Positions 44,261 through 53,012 of a stretch of 64,000 nucleotides of DNA are shown piece by piece. The notes beneath the pieces are model-generated. The model did no database searches. It was given only the letters and a program-made list of their open reading frames with translations, and had not been told where the DNA came from. The position numbers were made by a program, and so were the translations under genes. Location: the NCBI GenBank assembly GCA_963663675.1, contig OY760498.1, positions 2,108,001 to 2,172,000 on the forward strand. Reading direction: 5' to 3'. Source of the stretch: CAINVV01 sp963663675. Lineage in GTDB: Bacteria; Bacteroidota; Bacteroidia; Bacteroidales; Prolixibacteraceae. How positions within the stretch are numbered: position 1 is the first letter of the stretch; every line of letters begins with the position of its first letter.

Positions 44261-44658
44261 TTTCGGCTAACAGGTGTATTCGCAGCTAAAAACCAGCACT
44301 TCAGGCCCGGACATCTGACCAAATATCCTTCGTTTTGTATATCTTTGTTTTTTAATTTCAATACCGATTACTGTCTAATTCAACTGGTCATTACATCAGA
44401 TTTCTGGTTGCAAGGATTTCGTTATACCGGTTTAATGCAGTATTTGTTGCAACTGAAAATGGACATGATCCTGCATTCACCCTTTGAATTGTTTCAAATT
44501 TACTGAATCCAGTGAATTATTTTTTTTGTAGGAACTATAATATTTGCATATCAAATACCAATCCTGATGCGTCGGGAACAACTGAAAATGATTTTGCGGG
44601 AATTAGAAACTCTGATCTTCGAATCCATTTGACCATTGAAAAACAAAATTTATAGTAT
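44261..44658. other. Gene-free region before the DUF502 gene
   Basis: About 400 bases in which I see no credible ORF or hairpin. The minus-strand frame covering part of it is a shadow of the cupin gene. A loosely matching TATAATATTTGC near 44537 may be the promoter of the next gene. Confidence 0.4.
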
Positions 44659-45258
44659 ATGAAACGTCTGGGTACATATTTAATACAGGGAGTATTGTTG
44701 GTTGCACCCCTGGCAGCAACGGTATATATTGTTTTCTTCCTGTTCCAGTTTACCGATGGTTTGTTAAGTGCCTACCTGGAAAAATATCTTAATCTGAAGA
44801 TCCCCGGATTAGGGATTCTGATAATTCTCCTTTTCCTGATTTTGCTTGGAATAATAGGAGAAACTATTTTTGCCCGACCAATTAAGTTCTTGGTTCGCAG
44901 GATTCTGGAACGGGCTCCGTTGCTAAAATTGATCTACAACTCTGTAAAAGACCTGTTTTCTGCATTTGTCGGCAAGGAGAAAAAATTTCACCGTCCTGTG
45001 GTTGTCCTGGTCGACGAAAAAAACGATTTATGGAGAATGGGATTTTTGACGAATGAGAAAATGAATGAGATGGGACTGGATGGAAAAGTGGCTGTCTATT
45101 TTCCTTTTTCATATAATATTTCAGGTATTCTCTATGTTGTTCCTGCAGAGCGGGTTAAGCCTATGAACATTTCACCGTCAGAGGCTATGAAGTTTATTAT
45201 TTCAGGCGGAGTATTAGAGATAGATTTATTGCAGGATAAGTTTTTAACAGCCAACTGA
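44659..45258 (+). CDS. DUF502 membrane protein
   Basis: A 199-residue inner-membrane protein of the DUF502 family. Two membrane helices (GVLLVAPLAATVYIVFFLF and LGILIILLFLILLGIIGETI) lie in the first third. A conserved soluble part follows (PLLKLIYNSVKDLFSAFVGK, WRMGFLTNEKM, VYFPFSYNISGILYVVPAER). The family is widespread; plant relatives (LIKE COV) affect vascular patterning, while bacterial function is unknown. It precedes a zinc metallopeptidase gene in the same direction (71 bp gap). Confidence 0.88.
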   Translation: MKRLGTYLIQGVLLVAPLAATVYIVFFLFQFTDGLLSAYLEKYLNLKIPGLGILIILLFLILLGIIGETIFARPIKFLVRRILERAPLLKLIYNSVKDLFSAFVGKEKKFHRPVVVLVDEKNDLWRMGFLTNEKMNEMGLDGKVAVYFPFSYNISGILYVVPAERVKPMNISPSEAMKFIISGGVLEIDLLQDKFLTAN

Positions 45259-45329
45259 CATTTTTGCATCGATAATCTTTGGTGCAGTTTTTGTGCTGTT
45301 TTGATTAATTGAATTTAAAAAACTAAATT

Positions 45330-46007
45330 ATGATTTGGATAATTTTTATTGGTTTTGCGTTGGCCAGCTGGCTGGTTAGCTATCAGTTGAAAAGAAGGTT
45401 TAAAGAGTATTCAGATATACCAACCTCAAACGGGATGTCCGGCAAGGAGGTTGTTGAAAAAATGCTGCGGGAAAATATGATTTATGACGTTAAAGTCCAG
45501 TCGGTTGAAGGAGAGTTGACAGACCATTACAATCCTGCCGATAAAACCATTAATTTGAGTGAATCTGTATATTACGGCAAAAATATTGCAGCGGCTGCAG
45601 TTGCGGCTCACGAAACCGGGCATGCAGTTCAACATGCGCAGGCTTACGCGTGGCTTGGTATGCGTTCAGCCCTGGTCCCGGTAGTCAGTTTCAGTTCGAG
45701 GTATATCCAATGGGTACTGCTGGGAGGAATACTCTTGATTAATACCTTTCCCGCTCTTCTGCTTTTTGGTATATTTATGTTTGCTATGACAACGCTATTC
45801 AGCTTCATAACACTTCCGGTTGAGATCAATGCGAGTAACCGAGCCTTGGTATGGATAAAAACCAGTGGAATTGCAACTTCTGAAATGCATGAAAAGGCAG
45901 AGGACGCCCTGAGATGGGCAGGATACACTTATGTTGTTGCTGCTTTGGCGTCGTTGGCAACATTGCTCTATTATATTTCCATCTATATGGGTGGCAGGAG
46001 AAATTAA
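45330..46007 (+). CDS. Membrane zinc metallopeptidase (COG2738 / Zn_peptidase_2)
   Basis: A 225-residue inner-membrane peptidase. An N-terminal helix (WIIFIGFALASWLVSYQL) comes first, then the zinc-binding HETGHAVQHAQ (HExxH near residue 94). Several membrane helices follow, LLGGILLINTFPALLLFGI and YVVAALASLATLLYYISIYM among them. The middle block LPVEINASNRALVWI is typical of this family. Substrate unknown. The gene ends before a 565-bp region with a long hairpin that may terminate its transcript. Confidence 0.9.
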   Translation: MIWIIFIGFALASWLVSYQLKRRFKEYSDIPTSNGMSGKEVVEKMLRENMIYDVKVQSVEGELTDHYNPADKTINLSESVYYGKNIAAAAVAAHETGHAVQHAQAYAWLGMRSALVPVVSFSSRYIQWVLLGGILLINTFPALLLFGIFMFAMTTLFSFITLPVEINASNRALVWIKTSGIATSEMHEKAEDALRWAGYTYVVAALASLATLLYYISIYMGGRRN

Positions 46008-46092
46008 ATTTTAGTTTACTTTAATGCAACGAGATTTGAATTTCTACCGGTGACGGACGCAGATTAAATTTTATCAAATTCTCAGCGAAAAA

Positions 46093-46144
46093 AATACAAG
46101 CGCCTTTTCAGAATTTCCATGAATTCTGAAAAGGCGCTTGTATT
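46093..46144. terminator. Perfect 23-bp hairpin (terminator-like or structured RNA)
   Basis: The arms 46093-46115 and 46122-46144 are exact inverted complements (core ACAAGCGCCTTTTCAGAATT), with the six-base loop TCCATG. An A run precedes the left arm, but only TATATAT follows the right, so termination on the minus strand looks better supported than on the plus strand. The stem is about twice the length of the other terminators in the window. Confidence 0.75.
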
Positions 46145-46445
46145 ATATATCACAGAATGTGGCAGTTACCATAACTGATGATTAAATAGGAGTGTGATTT
46201 AATACAATATTATACTATCTCAGAAAATTCATTCCGGTAGAAAGCAGGAATTGATTTATCAACCAACGTTCAAGAAATATATCGAGTGGCATCGTATGCA
46301 ATAATTGGGTGTTGCGCAAATTTCCATCAGACTTTTGATAGATGTGTATCATCACGTTTATCTGCTCTTAACTTGCACACAAAGGTATTTCCTAAAAATC
46401 CACTTTATTTAAGTGATTGATATTCAATTGCTTTCATGAACATTA

Positions 46446-46478
46446 ATTACATTTGTAATCATGTGTTACAAATGTAAT
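46446..46478. repeat. Inverted repeat whose arms are themselves palindromes
   Basis: ATTACATTTGTAA (46446-46458) and TTACAAATGTAAT (46466-46478) are exact inverted copies with a 7-base spacer. Each contains the dyad TTAC-N4-GTAA. The 8-base core ACAAATGT is the same as in the Crp/Fnr-type site at 42868. Confidence 0.6.
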
Positions 46479-46572
46479 ATTGTAGTATTTGTACTAAACA
46501 GGACTGGAGTTGATGAATCGGTCTGCTATCGGAAGTACAGCATTTCTTACCTGATTAAAAAAAAACGTTTCC

Positions 46573-47208
46573 TCAGGGTGTGTATATCTGGTTTTTAATT
46601 GCATAAATTACTAATTCAGCAGTGTTTTTACTGTTAGTTTTCAGTAGCAGGTTAGCGCGGTGTTTTTCAACTGTCCTTTTGCTTATGAATAATTTATCCC
46701 CGATCACCTGGTTGGAAAGCCCCATACAGATCAGGTGAAGGACTTCTGATTCCCTATCTGAAAATTCACACTCAATGACTCTTGTTTTCTTTACCTGCTT
46801 AAGATTTTTCAGGATGTTTTGCATCAATTCCTGAGAATAATAAGTTCCGCCCTGGGAGACAACCTCAATCGCAGTTTTAACTTCTTGAATATCAGAATTT
46901 TTTAGCAAAAATCCTTTGGCCCCTGACTGAATCATCTGATCGAAATATTCCTCTTCTCCATACATAGTCAAAGTGATGATTTTCAGTTCCCGGTTGATCA
47001 GCATAGCTTGTTTAGCCGCATTTACGCCACTGATATCGGGCATTTCAATATCCAGAAAAATGATGTCAAACAGTTCTGTTTTAATTTTTTCCAGAAATTC
47101 TTTTCCATTGGATGCTTCACCGGTTACCTTAAGTCCTGGAATATTGTCAATCAGCATTTTAAGGCCATTTCTGAACAGATTATGATCATCTACCAATAGA
47201 ATATTCAT
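46573..47208 (-). CDS. NarL/LuxR-type response regulator
   Basis: A 211-residue DNA-binding regulator. The receiver domain (1-120) has the acidic pair VDDH (7-8), the phospho-acceptor Asp53 in FLDIEMP and the switch Lys in FLLKN. The C-terminal LuxR-type helix-turn-helix is CEFSDRESEVLHLICMGLSN with ISKRTVEKHRANLLLK. It follows its partner histidine kinase gene on the same strand with a 68-bp gap. Target genes cannot be told from sequence. Confidence 0.94.
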   Translation of the reverse strand: MNILLVDDHNLFRNGLKMLIDNIPGLKVTGEASNGKEFLEKIKTELFDIIFLDIEMPDISGVNAAKQAMLINRELKIITLTMYGEEEYFDQMIQSGAKGFLLKNSDIQEVKTAIEVVSQGGTYYSQELMQNILKNLKQVKKTRVIECEFSDRESEVLHLICMGLSNQVIGDKLFISKRTVEKHRANLLLKTNSKNTAELVIYAIKNQIYTP

Positions 47209-47276
47209 GGGGCAAAATTAATGGTCAAAAGTAGCCATAAATGGTTTAAATGGCCTGCTTCTGCGTTATTTTCATT

Positions 47277-48224
47277 TTAGCAACCTATTGGGATTGAAAA
47301 AGAAATACTGATTCCTTTCCCCTTCTCAGAACTATACTCAATTGTGCCATTCAGTGAGGTTATCCTGCTTTGAATATTTGAAAACCCCATTCCTGTCTGG
47401 AGTATTTTTTTCGTATCAGAAAGATCTATGCCAATTCCATCGTCTTTATAATTGCAATGCAATTGTTCTCCATACTTTATTAAATTGATTTCCACGTTGT
47501 TGGCATTTGCATGTTTGATTGTATTTGTAATAAGCTCGCAAATGACCCTGTAAACCACTACTTCTGCATCATTTTCGAACCGCTGCTCTTTGATGTTGGT
47601 CGAAAAATCAATCCATAAGGTATTTGTCAGGTTAATTTTCTGAATGAAATTGTGAATTGCCTTAATTAAACCAAAGTTTTCAAGTATATGAGGACTAAGA
47701 TTGTTAGAAATCTCCCGGATACTTTTAATTGCTTCATTTATTGCTGATTCAGCATTGCGAAGAATGATCAGGGATGTACTGTTGTCGTCTCTTCGTGGTA
47801 TTGAAGATAGTGACATTTTGACTGTAGAAAGGATAGGCCCAAGTTCATCATGCAGGTCTTTGGCAAATCTCTTTCGTTCATTTTCTTCAGCCCGGATAAT
47901 TGCATGAAGCAAAGTTTTTTCCATCTCCCTTTTTTCTTCTTCTACTTTTTTCATATACCGGAATATCTTCTGAATCAGAAACAGTCCGGCAGCGAAAAAA
48001 ACAGAAGCTGTAACACCCATCCAGGTAAATAGTTGCCGGTTAATCTCAGCATCAGAAATCAATGGGATCAGCTCAAGGAATCTTCTGATAGCCAATAAGA
48101 TAAATCCTGTGCTGATAAGCATCCACGACAGATTATATTTTGTTACCCGGGTTAACCTGATTGAAATAATTGCTGCGAAAATCTGCAGGATCATTGCTCC
48201 AATCAATGATAGTTGTATAATCAT
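47277..48224 (-). CDS. NarX/DesK-type membrane sensor histidine kinase
   Basis: A 315-residue sensor starting at ATG 48224, behind a GAAAGGGAA ribosome site. A TTG ten codons earlier is less likely. Three hydrophobic helices in the first 90 residues (LSLIGAMILQIFAAIIS, LSWMLISTGFILLAI, TWMGVTASVFFAAGLFLI) serve as a small membrane sensor without a periplasmic domain. A HisKA_3 domain follows with His125 in FAKDLHDELGPILS, then a GHKL ATPase domain (ELITNTIKHANANNVEI, YKDDGIGIDLSD, GMGFSNIQSRI). It is the partner of the response regulator directly downstream. Signal unknown. Confidence 0.93.
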   Translation of the reverse strand: MIIQLSLIGAMILQIFAAIISIRLTRVTKYNLSWMLISTGFILLAIRRFLELIPLISDAEINRQLFTWMGVTASVFFAAGLFLIQKIFRYMKKVEEEKREMEKTLLHAIIRAEENERKRFAKDLHDELGPILSTVKMSLSSIPRRDDNSTSLIILRNAESAINEAIKSIREISNNLSPHILENFGLIKAIHNFIQKINLTNTLWIDFSTNIKEQRFENDAEVVVYRVICELITNTIKHANANNVEINLIKYGEQLHCNYKDDGIGIDLSDTKKILQTGMGFSNIQSRITSLNGTIEYSSEKGKGISISFSIPIGC

Positions 48225-48283
48225 AGTAATTTCCCTTTCTGATAAGTTAGTCAAATCCCTATAATCCTTTATCTATTAACTTC

Positions 48284-48652
48284 TTACGCTTTTGCTTGGT
48301 TTACCAGTGGCGCGCGCTCAAATACAGCATTTCTGTCAAAAATTAAACGGTAAGTAACATGTGTTTTGTATATGGATCCGCCAATAAATTCAGCAACTTT
48401 CATCATTACAGGGTTAAAATCGCCAATCCAGTTCAATTCAAAGGTTTTATAGGGAAAAGTGGGCTTCATTATCTCTTTTTGAAAGAAGAGTACCAGCGCA
48501 CCTTCAACTCCTTTGTTCTGGTATTCAGGGATGACCCCGAAAATGCGCCCGATAACCCTGTCAACCCTGTGGGCCGCCTTAAGGTCCCAAAAAAAACCGC
48601 AACTTGTTGTACCAGTTAAATTTACCATTGAATTTTTTTGTAATTTGTCCAA
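48284..48652 (-). CDS. GNAT-like protein, 3' fragment after a frameshift
   Basis: C-terminal part of the gene that starts at 49487. Homologous sequence begins at FFWDLKAAHRVDRVIGRIFG inside the T8 run and continues EYQNKGVEGALVLFFQKEI, a GNAT-like acetyl-CoA-binding block, to the end. The ATG at 48652 belongs to this frame but precedes the point where coding switches, so it is probably not a real start. See the 5' part for the junction. The combined protein would be about 400 residues. Confidence 0.6.
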   Translation of the reverse strand: MDKLQKNSMVNLTGTTSCGFFWDLKAAHRVDRVIGRIFGVIPEYQNKGVEGALVLFFQKEIMKPTFPYKTFELNWIGDFNPVMMKVAEFIGGSIYKTHVTYRLIFDRNAVFERAPLVNQAKA

Positions 48653-49487
48653 TATCCGGCATCATGATGAAAAAAGCGATTGGCTCCCCTTTGAAATAGC
48701 CAAAAATTACCAGTCTTTCATCCAAAATAGGTTCCATAGACTTGAGAAGGGTTAGTGCTTCCAGTCCGGAGATGTCCTTCGTGCCTGAGAATTTGCTCCA
48801 GGCCTTGTTGTATATAGCTTGAAAATCAAAGGCATATTTGTCATTTCCTTTCTCAATCAAAGTAAAATGATAATCCGGATTGGATAAAATCCGGCTGGCA
48901 GTCCGGTGCATGACCGGATGAAGGTCGGTCACATCTTCAAAAGTACGTTGATAGGTATATTGATTGAAATAGTTTTTAAAACCGTATTCCTCAAAGAGAT
49001 TTTTATAATAAGGAAAGTTGTAAGGCATATTGAACACCGGCTCATGAAATCCATCAACCAGGCATCCCCAAAAGGTATCCCTTATTCCGGCCGGATTGAT
49101 TGGTCCGTCAATAGCCTTCATCCCATTTGCTGACAACCACTCTTTCGCTTTATCGAACAATAGAAAGGCAACTTCTTTATTATCAACACAATCAAAAAAA
49201 CCTATACCACCGGTTGGCCTTTCATATTGCGTGAAAGATTCTTCTGAGTAAAAGGCAGCAATTCTGCCAATACATTGATTATTTTTTTCATGAATAGTCC
49301 ATCTAATGATTTTTCCACCCTTCAATCCCTTGTTTTTTCGAGAGTTAAAGATTTCTTCAACACTTGTATCCAAAGGTCTGAACCAATTTGGATCATCCCT
49401 GTATAAATTGGAGGGAAAATCAATGAATTCCCTGATTGCACGTGAATCTGTTACTTCATGAATTAAGTATCGGGATGATAGGGACAT
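48579..49487 (-). CDS. GNAT-like protein, 5' part (frameshifted at a T8 run)
   Basis: The first ~302 residues of an acetyltransferase-like protein widespread in Bacteroidota. The start is set at ATG 49487 (SLSSRYLIHEVTDSRAIREF). The frame reads through WFRPLDTSVEEIFNS, IRWTIHEKNNQCIGRIAAFY, GPINPAGIRDTFWGCLVDG and EPIAFFIMMPDIGQ, then hits a stop soon after KLRFFLGP. Removing one T from the run of eight (48590-48597) restores a continuous product (KLRFFWDLKAAHR) with the 3' fragment. Either a sequencing error, a real pseudogene, or slippage at the run. Function unknown. Confidence 0.7.
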   Translation of the reverse strand: MSLSSRYLIHEVTDSRAIREFIDFPSNLYRDDPNWFRPLDTSVEEIFNSRKNKGLKGGKIIRWTIHEKNNQCIGRIAAFYSEESFTQYERPTGGIGFFDCVDNKEVAFLLFDKAKEWLSANGMKAIDGPINPAGIRDTFWGCLVDGFHEPVFNMPYNFPYYKNLFEEYGFKNYFNQYTYQRTFEDVTDLHPVMHRTASRILSNPDYHFTLIEKGNDKYAFDFQAIYNKAWSKFSGTKDISGLEALTLLKSMEPILDERLVIFGYFKGEPIAFFIMMPDIGQITKKFNGKFNWYNKLRFFLGP

Positions 49488-49635
49488 TTGGTGATTTTGA
49501 GTGTAAAGAAAAACCAAAAGTAAAAAAACCTCTCTGTTTAAGAAAAAACTAATTTGTATTCCCTGCTTTCCTGGTTCATTAATCTTGCTATTTTGGGGAT
49601 TTAGAAGTATATTTGAGTAAACTAACTCTATTCTG

Positions 49636-50991
49636 ATGAAGCGAAGAATTTGGATTCCGTTGCTGGTAGTTGCTGCAATTCTAATTATTGGAACATCACA
49701 GTACCCAAAACTTTATATTGCCACAGGTTATGGCGCAAAGTGCATGGCTTCAGGGGTATTTGTTGCCGGCAGGGATCCTGAATTGATTTTTTCAAATGAT
49801 CTGGACTATTCAATTGTAAAATATACTACAAACAAAGTAGATTACCAGGAAAAGAGTGTAACCACTTCATTATTTGGTCTGGCGAGACAAAAGGCAATAT
49901 TCAGGGAGGGTTTTGGTTGTTTTTTGGTTGATAAATCTGAAAAAGGCGAATTTCTGGTTTCACCTGCAACCGGGGTGAAAATAACCACAGATTCTTCATG
50001 GAAAAAGACCTGGCCGGATGGTGACCTGAAATCTGACACCATTTTCCCTGAATTGGATTCTGAATTACTTCAGAAAGAAGTGGATGCTGCCTTTGACAGT
50101 GCAGGTACCAGGGTGAAGAGAACCGCTGCATTGGTAATAGCATACAAGGGGAAACTGGTTGCCGAACAATACTGGAAGGAGCAGTCCATCACTCCTGATA
50201 CAAGGCTCTGGGGCTGGTCCATGGACAAGAGTATAATCAATGCAATGATTGGTGTTCTGGTGAAGCAGGGAAAGCTGTCAGTCAATGCAATAGCTCCCGT
50301 AAAGGAGTGGCAGAACGATAGTAGAAGGGAAATTACATTGAACGATTTGTTGCACATGAGCAGCGGATTAAAATGGAATGAGGACTACGGGGATATTTCT
50401 GAAGCTACCAATATGCTTTACAGACAGCGAAATTGCTATCAATCTGCAATTATTGCACCTTATGACAAAAAGCCGGGTACAGCATGGAAATATTCCTCCG
50501 GAACAACGAATATCTTATCAGGAATTATAAGAAATACGCTGAACGATGACAAACTTTACTTTGAATTCCCTTATTCCATGATATTTAGAAAAATTGGGAT
50601 GAACAGTATGATTTTTGAGACTGATGCCAGCGGATATTTCGTTGGTTCCTCCTACGGATATGCAACAGCCAAAGACTGGGCCAGGTTTGGACAGCTTTAC
50701 CTGCAAAATGGGGTATGGAAAGGTGATAGTATCCTTCCTAAGGAGTGGGTCAGATACAGCACGACTGCAACTCCGGCGTCGAAGGGCAGGTATGGAGCAC
50801 AGTTCTGGCTCAATCGCTCAGGCGAATACCCTGATGTTCCGGCAGATATGTTTTCCTGCCAGGGACATAGGGGCCAGATGATTTTCATCATTCCTTCCAG
50901 GAATATTGTTGTTGTCAGACTCGGATTTGAAGATAATAATTTAGACTACAATCTATTATTGAAGCATATTTTGAGTGCATTCAAAGTATAA
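49636..50991 (+). CDS. Serine hydrolase of the beta-lactamase (class C/PBP4-like) family
   Basis: A 451-residue protein with an N-terminal membrane or signal segment (WIPLLVVAAILIIGTSQYP), about 130 residues of unique sequence, then a beta-lactamase-type domain. Its catalytic SxxK is in WSMDKSIINAMIGVLVKQG, with the tyrosine motif WKYSSGTTN and the late GHRGQMIFI in the KTG position. LLHMSSGLKWNEDYGD is characteristic of esterase/D-aminopeptidase-like relatives. It may act on peptidoglycan-type or ester substrates in the periplasm. True beta-lactamase activity is not implied. No operon partner. Confidence 0.88.
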   Translation: MKRRIWIPLLVVAAILIIGTSQYPKLYIATGYGAKCMASGVFVAGRDPELIFSNDLDYSIVKYTTNKVDYQEKSVTTSLFGLARQKAIFREGFGCFLVDKSEKGEFLVSPATGVKITTDSSWKKTWPDGDLKSDTIFPELDSELLQKEVDAAFDSAGTRVKRTAALVIAYKGKLVAEQYWKEQSITPDTRLWGWSMDKSIINAMIGVLVKQGKLSVNAIAPVKEWQNDSRREITLNDLLHMSSGLKWNEDYGDISEATNMLYRQRNCYQSAIIAPYDKKPGTAWKYSSGTTNILSGIIRNTLNDDKLYFEFPYSMIFRKIGMNSMIFETDASGYFVGSSYGYATAKDWARFGQLYLQNGVWKGDSILPKEWVRYSTTATPASKGRYGAQFWLNRSGEYPDVPADMFSCQGHRGQMIFIIPSRNIVVVRLGFEDNNLDYNLLLKHILSAFKV

Positions 50992-51063
50992 ACCAGTTCT
51001 TTTCAACGATCGTTCAATAGAAAGATCATTGCTCTTCAACCTTTTTATATATTTTTGTTTGCT

Positions 51064-52098
51064 ATGACAACCAAAAGAACCGTTTTTTTACCCCCTGAAT
51101 GGTATCCGCAAAGCGGTGTTATGCTCACCTGGCCTCATAAAGATAGTGATTGGTCTGAACTACTTAATGAAGTAGAAGAGTGTTTTGTCTTAATAGCCAA
51201 TGAGATATTAAAAAATGAAAAATTATTGGTTGCTTGTCCTGATCCTGCCTCAGTTGCCGGGAAACTGGATAAGAATCTGATCCAAAATTTAATCCTTGCA
51301 GAGTTGGATTCCAATGATACCTGGGCGAGAGACCACGGTGCAGTTACAGTTTTGGTGGATGGCAGGCCTGTTTTGTACGATTTTCAGTTTAATGGATGGG
51401 GATTGAAATTTCCTGCCCGTCTGGATAATCAACTGACTTCCAGGTTATTTAAGATGAATGTCTTTTCCAGTGGTGTCGGATACGAAAACAGGATGAATTT
51501 CGTGCTTGAAGGTGGTAGTTTTGAAGCCGATGGTGAAGGAACACTGCTGACTACGGAAGAATGTTTGTTATCAGTGAACAGAAATCAAATAATGAATAAA
51601 AAGGATATAGAGTCATATCTTATAGAAGTATTTGGTATTCAGCGGGTATTATGGTTATCGTCGGGATATTTGGCAGGTGATGACACTGACAGCCATATCG
51701 ATACATTGGCCCGGTTTTGCAATGAGAAGACCATTGCATATGTAAAATGTGACAATCCTTCGGACGAACATTATAGTCAATTGTGGCGAATGGAACAGGA
51801 ATTAATGTCATTCAGGATGCTAAATGGAAACCCTTATAACCTGGTCGATTTGCCAATGGCGGATTGTATCAGGGATGAAAAGGGCACCAGGTTGCCTGCA
51901 ACCTATGCTAATTTTCTCATTATCAATGATAAAGTATTGGTTCCATTTTACTCTACGTACAAGGATGAGATAGCCAGGAAAAAACTTCAGTCAGTTTTTT
52001 CAGACAGGGAAGTTATTGGTATTGAATGCTCTACCTTAATTAAACAACATGGTTCCCTGCATTGTGTTACAATGCAGTTTCCTTCAGGGGTATTGTGA
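51064..52098 (+). CDS. aguA: Agmatine deiminase
   Basis: Hydrolyses agmatine to N-carbamoylputrescine and ammonia, a step from arginine to polyamines. ATG 51064 chosen over an upstream TTG; 344 residues. Family motifs are FLPPEWYPQSGVMLTWPHKD at the start, LAELDSNDTWARDHGAVTVL, NFVLEGGSFEADGEGTLLTT, and the catalytic cysteine at position 334 in GSLHCVTMQFPSG. Followed after 34 bp by the amidase that uses its product, so the two form a pathway pair. Confidence 0.95.
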   Translation: MTTKRTVFLPPEWYPQSGVMLTWPHKDSDWSELLNEVEECFVLIANEILKNEKLLVACPDPASVAGKLDKNLIQNLILAELDSNDTWARDHGAVTVLVDGRPVLYDFQFNGWGLKFPARLDNQLTSRLFKMNVFSSGVGYENRMNFVLEGGSFEADGEGTLLTTEECLLSVNRNQIMNKKDIESYLIEVFGIQRVLWLSSGYLAGDDTDSHIDTLARFCNEKTIAYVKCDNPSDEHYSQLWRMEQELMSFRMLNGNPYNLVDLPMADCIRDEKGTRLPATYANFLIINDKVLVPFYSTYKDEIARKKLQSVFSDREVIGIECSTLIKQHGSLHCVTMQFPSGVL

Positions 52099-52132
52099 TT
52101 TATAAATTCAAAGATTCAAAAGAAAGACCATT

Positions 52133-53011
52133 ATGTTAAAAGCAGCACTCATTCAACAGGCCAACTCTTCGGATTTGAACCGAAACAGGGAGAAACTGGC
52201 CGGTAGTATCAAAAATAGTGCAGCAAATGGCGCAGAACTTGTTGTTTTGCAGGAATTGCACGATTTGCTCTATTTCTGCCAGACTGAAGATACGGATTGT
52301 TTTGACCTGGCAGAGCCAATTCCCGGAAATGTGACGCAATTTTACAGCAAACTGGCATTGAAATTTAATATTGTGCTTGTGACTTCCTTATTTGAGAAAA
52401 GGGCATCTGGATTGTATCACAATACCGCCGTAATTTTTGACAAAGACGGATCAATTGCCGGAACCTACAGGAAAATGCATATTCCTGATGATCCCAACTA
52501 TTACGAGAAATTTTATTTTACCCCGGGAGATCTTGGTTTCCGGCCTGTCCAGACTTCAATAGGAAAATTGGGAGTGCTTGTATGCTGGGATCAGTGGTAC
52601 CCGGAAGCTGCCCGGTTAATGACCCTGGCGGGTGCACAAATGCTGATTTACCCCACAGCAATTGGCTGGACTGCGAATGATGGAGAAGCTGAGCGCCAAC
52701 GTCAACTGGAAGCCTGGGTTACAATACAAAGAGGCCATGCGATTGCCAACGGTTTACCTGTACTGTCTGTTAATCGCACTGGCTTTGAAGCCGATAGTTC
52801 AGGTAGCACACAAGGTATTGAGTTCTGGGGAAATAGTTTCGTGTCCGGACCGCAGGGAGAACTCCTATCGGTTGCTCCCCAGAGTGCCGATTCTATTCTA
52901 ATAGCAGAAATCGACCTTGATAATTCTGAAAATGTCAGGAGGTGGTGGCCATTTTTAAGAGACAGGAGGATCGATGCTTATCAGGAAATTTTAAAACGTT
53001 ATCTTGATTAA
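52133..53011 (+). CDS. aguB: N-carbamoylputrescine amidase
   Basis: A nitrilase-superfamily amidase that turns N-carbamoylputrescine into putrescine, carbon dioxide and ammonia. The catalytic triad is visible: Glu41 in VLQELHDL, Lys114 in GTYRKMHIPDD and Cys151 in GVLVCWDQWYPEAARL. Length 292 is standard. RRWWPFLRDRRIDAY at the C-terminus is characteristic of this subfamily. Translated from the same transcript as aguA and followed, one base later, by the cytidylate kinase-like gene. Confidence 0.95.
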   Translation: MLKAALIQQANSSDLNRNREKLAGSIKNSAANGAELVVLQELHDLLYFCQTEDTDCFDLAEPIPGNVTQFYSKLALKFNIVLVTSLFEKRASGLYHNTAVIFDKDGSIAGTYRKMHIPDDPNYYEKFYFTPGDLGFRPVQTSIGKLGVLVCWDQWYPEAARLMTLAGAQMLIYPTAIGWTANDGEAERQRQLEAWVTIQRGHAIANGLPVLSVNRTGFEADSSGSTQGIEFWGNSFVSGPQGELLSVAPQSADSILIAEIDLDNSENVRRWWPFLRDRRIDAYQEILKRYLD

Positions 53012-53012
53012 T

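Larger units (their letters stand above)
46008..46572. other. Gene-free region of 565 bp with a long hairpin and a nested dyad
   Basis: It separates two convergent genes (zinc peptidase and response regulator), so it should only need a terminator. Yet it holds an unusually long perfect hairpin (46093-46144) and a palindromic dyad (46446-46478), described separately. No ORF of coding character was found. A small RNA gene cannot be excluded. Confidence 0.5.

Noticed and set aside
43894..44361. Minus-strand open frame of 155 codons over the cupin gene
   Set aside because: It is antisense to a clear cupin-domain gene and its translation is proline/serine-rich without any motif; a shadow frame.
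49636..50991. Antibiotic-resistance beta-lactamase
   Set aside because: The SxxK domain fits the broad serine hydrolase/PBP4-like family with a long unrelated N-terminal region; no class C specific motifs such as YAN and KTG are clear.
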